NCBI GenBank assembly: GCA_025617745.1
Contig: CM046853.1
Location: 15,605,174 to 15,669,173 of the forward strand
DNA from: Heliocidaris erythrogramma
Taxonomy: Eukaryota > Echinodermata > Echinoidea > Camarodonta > Echinometridae
DNA: 64,000 nt
Direction: 5' to 3'
This document shows, in pieces, positions 48,209 through 58,512 of this stretch; position 1 is the stretch's first letter, and every line of letters starts with the position of its first letter. A program made the position numbers and the translations under genes. Under the pieces are notes generated by a model that ran no database searches, was not told where the DNA came from, and saw only the letters and a list, made by a program, of their open reading frames with translations.

Positions 48209-48723
48209 AATTTGTTCACAAAATTCGTTTTAACCTTCACACTAGCTCAGATGTAATCCAGTTCTTTGTTTAATATTACGTTAAAATCTCCCCCTAAAAC
48301 AACTGAGTAATTTTGAGAATACAAGTTTGAAATACACTTGTCCAAATGTTCTAAAAAGGTTATTTGTTGCTGTACCTTTTCCCTAGTTGGAAGATAAACA
48401 TTTCCCAACAGCAGTTTATACCCTAATAAATCCCCTTTCAAAAGCACGAAACGCCCATCGTCATCTTTAACTACTTGATCAAGCTTAAAATTCAGTCCTG
48501 GTTTTAACAGAATAAGTACACCTTTACTATTAGAACCATGGCTGTAAAAGACCTGCCCTCCCCATTCCTTTCTCCACTTTTCCTCAATGTCGTACGTACT
48601 ATAAGTTTCCTGTAGCATAACTACATCCCCTTTTCTCGTTTTGACCCATCCTAAAATTGTTTCCCTTTTACTTCTATCCCTCATGCCCCTCACATTTAGT
48701 GAAATAAAGTTTAAGCCCTCCAT
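48209..48723 (-). pseudogene. L1-Tx1 endonuclease, N-terminal part
   Basis: MEGLNFISLNVRGMRD opens ORF2; LQETY and GGDFNVILNKELDY supply the metal-binding Glu and the Asp/Asn of the AP-endonuclease fold. One in-frame TGA follows ELDYI, then ASVKVKTNFVNKL leads to the SINE 2 junction at 48208. Confidence 0.85.
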
Positions 48724-48940
48724 ATCAAATGGGTATTGCTAAAACAACTTTTCCAGCGCTTGCAATGCATATACACCCGCAGAGAGATAGGAAATACAGA
48801 GATGAGAACTACTACATGTTTAATGGTAACTAATGACCCGTAATCACAACTGCTATAGCTACGAAACAATCTATGAATAAACATGAGGATGGTTAAAGAA
48901 CAGCAGGAATGAAGGCGGTAACCAACACACTTCACACATG

Positions 48941-48971
<31 letters not shown>

Positions 48972-49510
48972 ATTCTCCCATACACTACCCTTACAAAAAA
49001 AAACAAAGAAAGACTGTTCATCTCCAAACACAAATGCAGATTTCGAAAATTTGGAGGCCCCTCCCATCCCTTATTCTATGGCTTTTAAACTCAAAATATT
49101 AACCTACTTTTCTTAAAAAAAGGACCCAAAATTTGTCTAATTATATGCAAAAAAAAATAATACCCAATTATACTTCGAGGGGAAAAAAGAAGACAATAAA
49201 GACAGATATAATAGATAAACAGTTGGGTCAAATCCTGTCACATTGAATTAAAATATGTAGCCTATACACCTTCCAACAATTTAATAGTAGTAAGAATTCA
49301 ATATTCAACATAGAGGCTTAAATATGAGAGAATTACGTTGAGTTTGGTTGCATAATATAAATAACTATATGAATGCAATTTCCTTTTTAAAGCATTCCTA
49401 AAAATTAAAAAGAAAAAATATTAATAAATAAATAAAGTAATTAAATATCATAATTGATAGGATTGAAGTAAATTGAATATATCATAAAGAAAATGTGAGA
49501 AAATTACAAT

Positions 49511-49581
49511 GCCCCGACCGGGATTCGAACCCGGGACCCTGGATTACATGACCAGTGCTCTACCAACTGAGCTATCCGGGC
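49511..49581 (-). tRNA. tRNA-Thr(UGU)-like sequence, probably pseudogene or SINE head
   Basis: 71 nt with acceptor arms GCCCGGA/TCGGGGC (one mismatch), a good D stem GCTC/GAGC, a TGT anticodon, and a perfect T arm around GGGTTCGAATCCC. Base 33 is A rather than U and 31-39 is T-T, both unusual. TTTT occurs shortly downstream. It lies within the LINE spacer. Confidence 0.5.
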
Positions 49582-49912
49582 TCCCGTCGAAGCACAGTAA
49601 CAATCTCACATATAGCCCCTCTCTTTCCATCGAGCGTAGGGGGTACATACATAAAATAAAGTCTTTTACAATGTCCTTATGCTTAAAATACTTCGATATC
49701 TCCTCGTGAAATGTAATAAATCTTCTCATCTGCGTTTGTGCAGAAGAGAAGGGGAACCATATATGTTATATGATTTAAATACAATCTCCCTATGTTCTCA
49801 ATCCTCTGAAAATGGCCGAAGACCAGCTGGGGACGAGTCCTGTTTAAAAGCACGGCTCGCCCTCCTGCCGTCGCCAGACCATTCAACCTATCCCCGCATT
49901 GACCAGCTACGT

Positions 49913-50186
49913 TGGTGACCACAAGGAGCCGGTGACGAGGTCTCAAACAATATACTCTCGCCTCCCAGCTAACCCGGGCCAATCAGAGCCAAGAAAACGT
50001 GCAGTGTCGTGACTATATAGAAGAAATAATTACGTCATCCCGATTCAAAACTCTGGCGACGACGAGAAGCCAGTGACGAGGTCATCAAAACAAAACATGA
50101 ACTCTCGCCACCCAGCCTCCGCGGACCAATCACAGCTGATGAAAACAGCCACATCATGACTACTGAACAGCTAATTACCTCGCCCG
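49913..50186. repeat. Two ~135-bp units each with a CCAAT box
   Basis: Units share GCCGGTGACGAGGTC/GCCAGTGACGAGGTC, ACTCTCGCC and CCAATCA. The first also has a TATATAG word and ACGTCATC. Promoter-like text; the transcript it might drive is not known. Confidence 0.5.
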
Positions 50187-51230
50187 ATCCAGGGTCTTAC
50201 ATCATATAAATTTGAAAAGCTATTTTCCTTCTCTTATCTTGACAAAATGGTCTTTACATTCATTTCGTAGATATTCCAGCCCTTTAAATATTTCTCGTCC
50301 CCTGACAACACTTAGGAATCCTAAAACTATTGGGGAAGAAGAATCTTGCCCCCTGAAATAAAAACATCTGTACCTGACGATATTATGTATAATGCTATTC
50401 ATTTGCAGGGTGTCAGACAAGGGCCCCTTATAAATGTGAATGGTACATATTTTCAGTTACGTAATTCAATCGGGATAACCATTCTGTGCCTCACACAGGC
50501 AAAAGGGCTAAGTTTTAAAAGAATACCTCAAAGCTATCCTCCTTCTCCCATCCTTTCAACATTATTTTGTAAAGGTACATCTTTACATTTTTTCGTAGAC
50601 GTGAACCTCTTAAATATTTATCGATTGACGGCATTGACAGTCATGAAACTCGTGGAAAATGTCTTTTGTCACTTCAAGTAAAATGACTGCCCCTAACGGT
50701 GCTTTGTATATGCTATTCACATGCATGGTGTCGGACAAAAACCCTTATAAACATGAGTGAGCGTATCTTTTCAGTTACATAGTTTCACCGATAACCATTC
50801 TGTGGAATTTCATTAGGACTACAATCTTTAGATATACATACAATAGATTATAATGTAACTTAAACGTTTTCTTTTTACCTCCTTGACCTCCCAAATCTTT
50901 TTAGTAAGGCATTCCTGTATAAGATCAGTTATGGGAACAAAGAGAATACCGACCTCTCCCTACATTTAAGCGTTCTTCATTCAGGAACATTTTCCTCATT
51001 ATTTAGAGAGGCATTTCTATTCTCCATTTTTATAACTCGATCCGTTATCGTTTTCAGGTTCACAATTTTATTCATCAGTTCAATTATTTTTTTGTTTCTC
51101 TCAGCATGGCTAAACAGATTAAAGGACAAATCAACGCCAATTTCTTAATTGCAAATCATTTGCGTGAAGAAGAAAGAAAAGAAAAAAAGAAAGCACTTAA
51201 TCATTTCACGTTAATATATACAATGATTTG

Positions 51231-51510
51231 AGCATCCCGGATCCAACAGACAAAATAAAATTCAACAAAACACTTGTCACTTCCATGGTTGATGCTAACT
51301 TCTGACAAAATTTCAAAATTTCATATGAGCATCCCGGATCCAGTAGACGAAACAAAATTCAACAAACACTTGTCACTTCCATGACCATGGATGATGATAA
51401 CTTCTGACAAAATTTCAAAATTTCATTATGAGCATCCCGGATCCAATAGACAAAACAAAATTCAGCAAACACTTGTCATATCCATGGATGATAACTTGTG
51501 ACGAAACTTC
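51231..51510. repeat. Three tandem ~100-bp units
   Basis: Each begins GAGCATCCCGGATCCA and runs through AAATTCARCAAA, CACTTGTCA and TAACTTSTGAC. Confidence 0.85.
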
Positions 51511-51639
51511 ATAGAGATACTTTCTCCAACCATACTTTCTCAAACCATGCTTTCTCCAATCTCTACGCTTAAATCAAGATGCGAGAAAAAAAAAAACTGC
51601 TCTGGAATCAGCTATTATTCATTATGATTTTGTTGTTAT

Positions 51640-51981
51640 TCACAATACCATTAAACTTTGCTCTGCAGCTCCAGTTGTATCTCCCACCACCTCTCCACCA
51701 GTAGCAGCCACTGCGGCCCCCTCCGTAAAACTCGGTATGGCCGCCGTGACTGTCGCCGTGGCTCCCGCTATGGCTGCCGGAGTCGCTCCCCCTGTGGTTG
51801 CTGGAGCAGCTCCTGCCACCGTTGTCGGGATCCTCGTGTTAGGTGATTTCCTTCTCGCTTCTTCGCCCTTTGCTCGTTGGTTTTCGAAGTTTCGAACAAA
51901 TGCTTCCTGTTGATTTGGGGGCATGTAGACATTATTTATGAAGAGCTTTGCTGGGTCTGCCCGTGAGAAGAAAGCCAACTT
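51640..51981 (-). pseudogene. L1-Tx1 ORF1-like C-terminal part
   Basis: Reads KLAFFSRADPAKLFINNVYM, then MPPNQQEAFVRNFENQ and an Ala/Gly/Thr-rich tail to a stop at 51640. The PAKLFINN phrase resembles the C-terminal region of L1 ORF1 proteins. The 5' part is missing, cut exactly where SINE 1 resumes. Confidence 0.5.
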
Positions 51982-52001
51982 TACACGTTTGTAAAAACCC
52001 A

Positions 52002-52039
<38 letters not shown>

Positions 52040-52040
<1 letters not shown>

Positions 52041-53540
52041 CTTATGCAAGAGATCGAGAAGGAGGAAAAAAGTCATTGGCCACAATAGTCAAATAACGAA
52101 AGAAGAAGAAGCAATAGAGATCATATGTATTCACTTTTCATTCATTCTTTTTAATTTCATTCATTTTTTTTCTTTACAGATATCGCATTCCCATTCGCGC
52201 CTTGAATGTTAACACATCTGATTGTGTTTTATTTTCTCCCTGTGGCCCCTCCCTCCAACCAAAATTCTCTAATTCTAGCTCTCTCTCTTATTGTTTCGAT
52301 TTATAGATACGATTGAGGGGCACATGACCCGTTACCAGGGGCATCGATCGAGGGGGTGGGGGTAGTGTCGGGGTGTCATACCCCCACACCCCCACTCCAA
52401 ATTGCTGTCGGCGAAAAAAAAACGAAGGGGGAAAACGGGAGAGGAAAAAGGAAAAGGAATAGGAGAAAAGAGTAAGGAGATCGAAGAAGAAAGAACAGGA
52501 TAAAAAAAGGGAAAGGAAAGGAAAACAAAAACAGAGAGGAAGGAAAGAAAATGAATGGAAAGCTGGCCATTTTTTTTTTTTTTTTTTGCTCACTCGCAAA
52601 GAAGCGAGGAGCCAGAATATCCACATACACTGTAGGCCTATTTGATAACTTCTTTATTCTCTATTTATGTAACTTCTTTATGCAACTTCAGTACATTTTA
52701 ACTATACAAAATGTTTTAAACTTTGCTCGCTCGCAAAAAATTATAAATTCAAAAATTGATATTCGGGCAACAGGCGTCAGCCCTCTCCTTGCGAAAATGG
52801 GCCTGTATGATCAAGATCTCTACATCTATGATTTTCTTTTAGTAGTTTGTAGGGGCGGGAATATTAGGGTGCAGCATTTTTGTCGGGAAATTTGGGTGTC
52901 ACCCTCCCCCCCCCCCCCCATTCAGAATGTTCTAGCGACGCCCCTGCCCGTTGCCCCTGTTTGTAGGTCACTGTTGCTTTCTGGGATTCTGTCTACTGTA
53001 ATGAAAATGTTCTTTATGGCCTTTCTAAAAAAAAATTAGCATCTTTAATTTATTCTTTTACAATTAAAACACTTTATTCTCCCGACCCCCAGTTGGAAAA
53101 CGTCTACGCGGTAGGCCTATCACTTACTGAAAAGATCTTGCAAAACAACACTGTTAAGTTAGACGTTTTTGAAGCTGGCCCAGACGTCATAAGTGTGAGA
53201 ACGAATTATATTGCGGCGTATGCCAAGCCAAACAATGCGAATTTTAACACCACCAAGAATGTATAATGAATTGAAATCTGAAAATATCTTCAAACATACA
53301 AATAGGTAGTTGCCTGAATGCATGAATTATAAAGTATTAAACCTCAATCCAAACATTTTCAGTCAAGATGGAAAGAAGCCCCCCCCCCCCAAAAAAAAAA
53401 AAAAAATTGCTCGCTCGCAAATGAATAGCTACAGTATGACTTTTAACTACATTGCCCCCCCCCAAAAAAAAAAAAAAATAAATAAAAATTAAAAATTAAA
53501 AAATAAATAACATAAATAAATAAATGAAAGCAAAGTCACA
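52040..53540. other. Homopolymer-rich intergenic stretch
   Basis: GCTCRCTCGCAAA recurs near 52587, 52726 and 53409; several A, T and C runs follow. No gene. Long open frames here are low-complexity Phe/Lys or Pro runs. Confidence 0.4.
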
Positions 53541-53697
53541 ATTTGCACAGGCCCGTAACTTGGATTTTTGCGGGGGGGGGGGGGGGGGGGGGTTCAACAT
53601 TGGAAAAAGTGGACCTTTCTGAGCGAAGCGACCGAGTAGGGGTGGCGGGTGGCGGGGTCAGGGGGCGTACCCCTCGGCCTCCAAGGGTATGGGCCCG

Positions 53698-53732
<35 letters not shown>

Positions 53733-53889
53733 ACCTATCGGGTACATTAGGAGGACAGTTTTTGTTCTTTTTCTTTGTCCAACTGTCGACTTAATGTACC
53801 AACTGTCGACCTAATGTAGGGGTCTCTATTATGACGAAATAAACTGTATTGTCAACTGTCGACCTAATGTACCCGTTAGTCAAATATGC

Positions 53890-53929
<40 letters not shown>

Positions 53930-53940
53930 CAAGGCCGTAC
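53541..53940. repeat. G run, (AT)n tracts and repeated AACTGTCGACCTAATGTA motif
   Basis: A G run lies at 53572-53592; (AT)n at 53702-53729 and 53889-53930. Between them CAACTGTCGAC(C/T)TAATGTA occurs three times (near 53779, 53800 and 53849). Confidence 0.75.
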
Positions 53941-54072
53941 GCAGACTTTTTTTCCTGGGGGGGGGGCAAGATGATCGCTTTCAAAGGAACCCATAACTTG
54001 AAGTTGCCCCCCTAACGCCCCCCCCCCCCCCGCTGCGTACGGCATTGATATATATATATATATGTGTGTGTT

Positions 54073-54302
54073 TGTGTGTGAGGGTGTGTGTTTGTTTAGC
54101 AGTATGTCCGAGGACATTTTCGGACAGAGAACAAAAAAAAATCATGAGAACAATGGTCCTCGGAAGCCGGACAATAGTCCTCGAACGTCGAACAATGAAT
54201 TTGTGCTTTATTCCGTCGACTGTCCGAGGACGAGGAACAATAGAGGAACAATACTTGTCCTCGGAAGTAAAGCCATGTAAACCTGTGTGTGAGGGTGTGT
54301 GT
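54073..54302. mobile_element. About 192-bp insertion with 19-bp direct repeats in a TG tract
   Basis: TGTGTGTGAGGGTGTGTGT occurs at 54073-54091 and 54284-54302. The insert between carries TGTCCGAGGAC twice and TCCTCGGA-type words in inverted and direct arrangement. Class unknown. Confidence 0.55.
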
Positions 54303-55351
54303 GTGTGTGTGTGCGTGTGTGTACATGCCCCCAACACGCTCCCCCACACACACTCACTAAAGAATTTGCTAATTTTAAAAAATGTTGACGTACTATATAG
54401 TTCCCTCGGTTGTTTTGTTTCAGTTTTTGGTTTTAGCCGGCCAGCGACTTATAATGGAACCCATGTTCGAAAGTTAGCATTATGCAATTATTAGTCTTTG
54501 ATAAATTTCAGTACGGTGTCTTTATTTCTAAACCCAATTGCACGTTTTCGCGTATTTCTATATGCGTCCCCTCGTGATTTGCTAAGTGATAAATGAAATA
54601 GCCTACACTTTAGTGGCCATAAAGAATTTTTAAAAAAGCGAGAAGAAATGATAGGGTTGGTGCATGAATAGTTTTATAACTAGCAAGCATCATTTACGAA
54701 TTTAATGGGTTTCAACTGTCAGAATTATTCAGCTGTCAGTATGGAGTATACTAAAAAGCCAGAATTTAAATCACCGCGCTCAGGTGGACATAAAATATAG
54801 CCTGTGAAATCAATGCATTCGTGTTTTGCTTATATGTCTACCCGATGGTCTAGATCGAGTGTCTGCTGTATTTCTTGTAAATTTTTGCACCGTGACTGTG
54901 CATCTATATAAGCATTTATTGAATTTTTATCACCTGTTTGCTTCGAGGTTTTTTAAATTTCATTATGAAGTTAATGCAAAGCTGAAGTGGATGAACAATA
55001 AACTCACGCTATACGTTGACATCATTTTGAACAAAATTTAATGCGCTGCTGTCGATCCACATTAAAACGACACAACTTCCAGAGTCAACTTTCAGTTGGG
55101 TGCCCAGACGAGTTTTACTCAACATCAAAGTGTTAGGCCTTATTCAACTGTAGTGAACTACTTGTACCATAAACTAAACTCAAATTTGTATTTCAAGACA
55201 TTCGATGGGATCCAACAATGAGATTGTTTCGTAGTTGAAGTGGGCAGAATAGTATTCCGATCGATATCCGAACCACAATTTTCAATCTCTCATTGTTAAA
55301 TAATATTTTTTTACGGCCGAGGACGCTGTTTAAGGTATATCCTGTGCTGAA
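54303..55351. promoter_or_regulatory. 5' flank of the GPCR gene
   Basis: No gene or repeat recognised. The promoter should lie here, but I see no decisive TATA box or initiator. Confidence 0.3.
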
Positions 55352-56386
55352 GTGGAGAACTACTCAAAAATGGAAGAAAGTAACTTTACGAATGCTACAA
55401 GCGATTACCACGACCACGACCACGACCACGAATCGGCCGTCTTGTTTGTAATCAATGTAATCGCTGCCATCATCATCATCTTTTTCGATATCTTAATCGT
55501 CGTGTGTAACACCTTTCTGGTCGTCGTCTTGCAGCATCCACAAATCCAGGACATCGAAGAAGTCGATATCTTTCTCCTTCGAGTCATGGCATTTGTGGAC
55601 ATCCTTGGTGGATTGGCAAGTACAACTTTCCAGCTCTACTCTGAACCAAGTTTTTTCAACGAACATTATAGACCTTCTTCCGAATTATGCCTGCTCCTAC
55701 TCTTCTTTTGCTTCTATTGGGCCAACCTGTCTGTATGGCTGCAATGCCTCATCACAATCAATAAATATCTTCTAGTCATCTATCCCTTGCGTTATCCGAG
55801 CTTAGTTAACGTTAAACGCTTTGCAATCACCTTATCTGTCTGTGTAATCATATCTCTCAATTGCGCCACTTTCTTGCCAATCCCTCATTTCCCTTACACT
55901 GATTCTGGCTTGTTCTTCTGTCGCGATGGGATATTCGAGCAGCCAAAATTATCCGCCGATCTTGGCATCTTAGTGGCATGCATTGCATGTCCAGCAATTA
56001 TCACTTCCCTACTTAACATCCGTCTGCTAGCAGTATCCATATCGCATTCACGGAAAGTGTTTGCGCAAGATGCAAGATCCAACGAAACATCTTCCGGTGA
56101 TCCTCAGTTAGGGCTTCGAAGACGACCGAGTCTTCGTGGTTTCAAGACCATCATCCTCCTCGTCATCACATCCTACTTCTATGTCATCTTCAGTGCTCTC
56201 TTCATCTGGACCCATCCACTCCTAGTATCAGACCTTCTACATGCAATCGTCGCTAACTTGCTCTATTTGATGTCATTGAGTAGTTTCTGGTGGAAGCTTT
56301 TTGTACTCATTCTGACCAATGGACGATTTAGATTTGTCGCAAAGAAGGTGTGGTCGGACTTAAAGAGCAAATTCACACAAACTTGA
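55352..56386 (+). CDS. Intronless divergent rhodopsin-class (class A-like) GPCR, 344 aa
   Basis: One uninterrupted frame gives a seven-helix receptor. N-terminus: two N-glycosylation sequons (NFT, NAT at residues 11-16) and an unusual His-Asp repeat (about residues 20-27, HDHDHDHE). TM1 is about residues 29-60, TM2 72-94, TM3 112-134. The Cys before TM3 (SELCLLL) and one in the second extracellular loop (LFFCRDG) can form the usual disulfide. The DRY position reads NKY within TINKYLLVIYPLRY, so the acidic residue is lost while the following helix looks typical of class A. TM6 lacks CWxP, and the NPxxY region is degenerate (SSFWWKLFVLI). A long third loop contains RRRPSLRGFK, a possible kinase site. 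No ligand can be inferred. Lineage-specific, mostly intronless receptors with such features are known from sea urchin genomes (the rapidly expanded 'surreal' GPCRs), and I favour that group. Alternative start: Met 7, 18 bp downstream. An AATAAA lies near 56735. Confidence 0.88.
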   Translation: MENYSKMEESNFTNATSDYHDHDHDHESAVLFVINVIAAIIIIFFDILIVVCNTFLVVVLQHPQIQDIEEVDIFLLRVMAFVDILGGLASTTFQLYSEPSFFNEHYRPSSELCLLLLFFCFYWANLSVWLQCLITINKYLLVIYPLRYPSLVNVKRFAITLSVCVIISLNCATFLPIPHFPYTDSGLFFCRDGIFEQPKLSADLGILVACIACPAIITSLLNIRLLAVSISHSRKVFAQDARSNETSSGDPQLGLRRRPSLRGFKTIILLVITSYFYVIFSALFIWTHPLLVSDLLHAIVANLLYLMSLSSFWWKLFVLILTNGRFRFVAKKVWSDLKSKFTQT

Positions 56387-57956
56387 TAGGAAAGCCAAAA
56401 TCATATATAGAAGGAAGGCAAGGGGATCGATATGAATGTACAATGTATTTTAAAGTTTATCCGATGTTTAATGGCTAAGGCGACATCGGGCTTCATTTTC
56501 ATCAAAGGTATATGGTTGGGGTAAGGTTTGCGACTGGGTATCAGGTTAAAGGTTAAAGCTTAGGGGTCAGGCATGTCAGGTATGATGTTGGGTCAAGGGT
56601 TGGAGGTAAGAATTCGTCTTGTACAAACTGTTGACCGCGGATCGATTGTCGATTAAGTATGAGTTGTACATTCAATACTATCATTAAAAAAAAAAAGAAA
56701 TATCGATGTGTAATGTATAATGGGTTATATTTAGTAATAAATGCTCTTAGATCATGTAGCTATAATTGAGTGAATGGCTGCTTTGCGAAAAGCTTTATAA
56801 TGGATATATGCTTTTTGATCGCCATTTACATTGTGTGATGCTGTATAGCTGTAGTGTCGGGATATAGACTAGAACAGAATCGACTTGATTTTGCATTTGG
56901 ATTGATAACATGAAAATAAGATAATGTACATGAAAGTTACTAAAGAAATTTGTCTCGTTATTCCGTATAAACAAATTATATTTACTGTAACTCACATTTG
57001 AGCGCCTCCAATACGATTCGTCATGTGTGGGAGATAAGAGTGCCCGAAATCTGCATGACGCTATTAGAAATAGTTTACTATCGTATAATTCATACTTGCT
57101 GTAAACACCCAATATTATTTTCATTGTTTAGAAGTTTTAACATGGAATGACAAATATTAAGTGTCGTTGAATTAAATTGAAAATAAAAGTTAGGTGAAAC
57201 TATATACCTAAAGTTATATTGTATAACATTCACTATTCCGCTATAAATTGCAACAAGTTGCTTGCTTCATGAACACAAAATCATCAAAGATGATTATTTA
57301 AAATGCATTCTGATGTACAGATGTAAAGAATTAAGATTATATGCGTACGAATCGGGGCTGAGGGGGCTGCAGCCCCCTAGAATTATGAAATTATCAATAT
57401 TCGGGCAATCGTCACCTCATATTCGGGTGGCGAAGTGGGGTTTGGGGGTCCTTTTTATAGCTAATCTTCTTTGTTTTAATTATGAATTACATTTTTACTA
57501 CAATAAAGTCAAATCTAATAACTGGAAATTTGATATTCAAGCAATCCGATAGTGATACGTCAGTCCCCCCCCCCCCCCCCTGTGAAATTTGACCCGTCGG
57601 CCTAATGGGTAAGATGCTCAAAGAAATGATAATAATAATACTAAGTACATGCTCCATTGAAAGTGGCCTCAAATTTATCAGAATTATCGCAATGAGACAA
57701 AAACAGTATACATCTCATTGCTAATGTAGTCTTGAAACACTTCAGTGATTGCAGTAATGAGGGTTTTAAAGATCACATTGCAAGAAAATCACAAATATGG
57801 CAATTAATATATCACTAGAAACTGGGAAGCTTACAGATGGCAATCGTATAAGTTTTATGTCAACTGCGTATCTGATGATTATAAAAACAACATAAATAAA
57901 AGCTCTTCTAAGCATCTGGAATATCCGAGGATTCGCCAGAAATATAGCGATGTTTT
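56387..57956. other. 3' flank of the GPCR gene, no gene seen
   Basis: AATAAA near 56735 is the best polyadenylation candidate. A GGTTAAAGG/GGGTCAAGGG-rich patch lies at 56500-56610, and a GC-rich decayed repeat with a C run near 57567-57582. Confidence 0.4.
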
Positions 57957-58512
57957 GATGTCGTCACACTAGGGATCGATCCTGCTTAAGCAGACGACGT
58001 CCTATAATGAATGAACGTAATTGCAATGCAATTATTTATCAAATTATGGTATATTTAACATGACCTTATTTCACACCATTCTAAAAGGGAAAGTGAAACT
58101 GATTCTGATAACTAAAACCGTTTGATTGTAAATACACAGGAGAAGGGTCAGTGATCAATGAAATAAACCCCATTTTCAAATTGAAAAGCCCTCCGAATAA
58201 TATCACAGATTGTATTCGTTCCCTCTTGAAACGCCGAACATGCCCCGGTGCAAGCAGCTGAAAATACAATGGCGTCTTATTTTGTTTACAATTGACTGAT
58301 TCCTTTATTTTTTTTAACGCTGCATTTTTCATCAAAATAATACCATACACGAAGTTAAGAGTGAGGCAACAGACTAACATTAAGACTGACGCTAGTCAAG
58401 TAAGAGAAATAAGTGAAGAGGAGATGACAAAACAGGCACTGAAAAATGTGTAAGATGTTATGGGACATCGTCTGCTAAGACAGGACTGGTCCTTCGTGTG
58501 TCGTCACACATC
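57957..58512. mobile_element. About 555-bp element with ~50-bp imperfect inverted ends
   Basis: Left GATGTCGTCACAC...CTTAAGCAGACGACGTCC and right GGACATCGTCTGCTAAG...TGTCGTCACACATC are inverted copies with several differences. Noncoding. Confidence 0.65.

Larger units (their letters stand above)
48724..51639. other. Long region between L1-Tx1 ORF1 remnant and ORF2
   Basis: 2.9 kb, unusually long for an inter-ORF spacer. Holds a (CA)n tract (48937-48969), a tRNA-Thr-like sequence (49511-49581), a duplicated CCAAT-bearing unit (49913-50186), a diverged ~330-bp duplication (about 50370-50810) and three ~100-bp units (51231-51510). Further unrecognised insertions are likely. Confidence 0.45.
40699..51981 (-). 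mobile_element. L1-Tx1-type LINE, 5'-truncated, with nested SINE 2 and LINE 2
   Basis: Minus-strand LINE. 3' end: AATAAAGATCATTG then a poly(A) (T run from 40699). Order from its 5' side: C-terminal part of an ORF1-like protein (51981-51640), a 2.9-kb intermediate region, endonuclease (48723-48247, then 45911-45669), reverse transcriptase and zinc-knuckle end (to 42655), a long 3' region with a minisatellite. It interrupts SINE 1: left flank ends GATTGATAC, right flank begins TACACG, so any target duplication is short (TAC visible). ORF2 is broken about five or six times. Confidence 0.85.
40517..52039 (+). mobile_element. SINE 1: 7SL-like-headed SINE, split by an L1-Tx1 LINE
   Basis: Head at 40517-40698: GGGCGTTGTG, then (after a 48-bp palindromic insert) GCGTGCGCCTGTAATCCAGC and CCCAGGTTCGAGAC. 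Middle: TCACGTCTTTCGGATGGTGA and GTTAAAGGTCGGTCCCAGAC. The tail resumes at 51982 with ACACGTTTGTAAAAACCCAA and an (AC)n run to about 52039. The intact order is shown by SINE 2. The head follows the 7SL/Alu order closely (GGGCG, GTGGC, GCCTGTAATCC, AGGTTCGAGAC). Confidence 0.75.

Noticed and set aside
49511-49581. Functional tRNA-Thr gene
   Set aside because: Base 33 and pair 31-39 are abnormal and it lies in a LINE spacer, so I list it only as tRNA-like.
52288-52630. Phe-rich frames of 84-112 codons
   Set aside because: They arise from an A/G-rich low-complexity tract read on the minus strand.
56500-56610. Telomere-like GGTTAAAGG/GGGTCA patch
   Set aside because: Too irregular and short for an interstitial telomere; no TTAGGG array.
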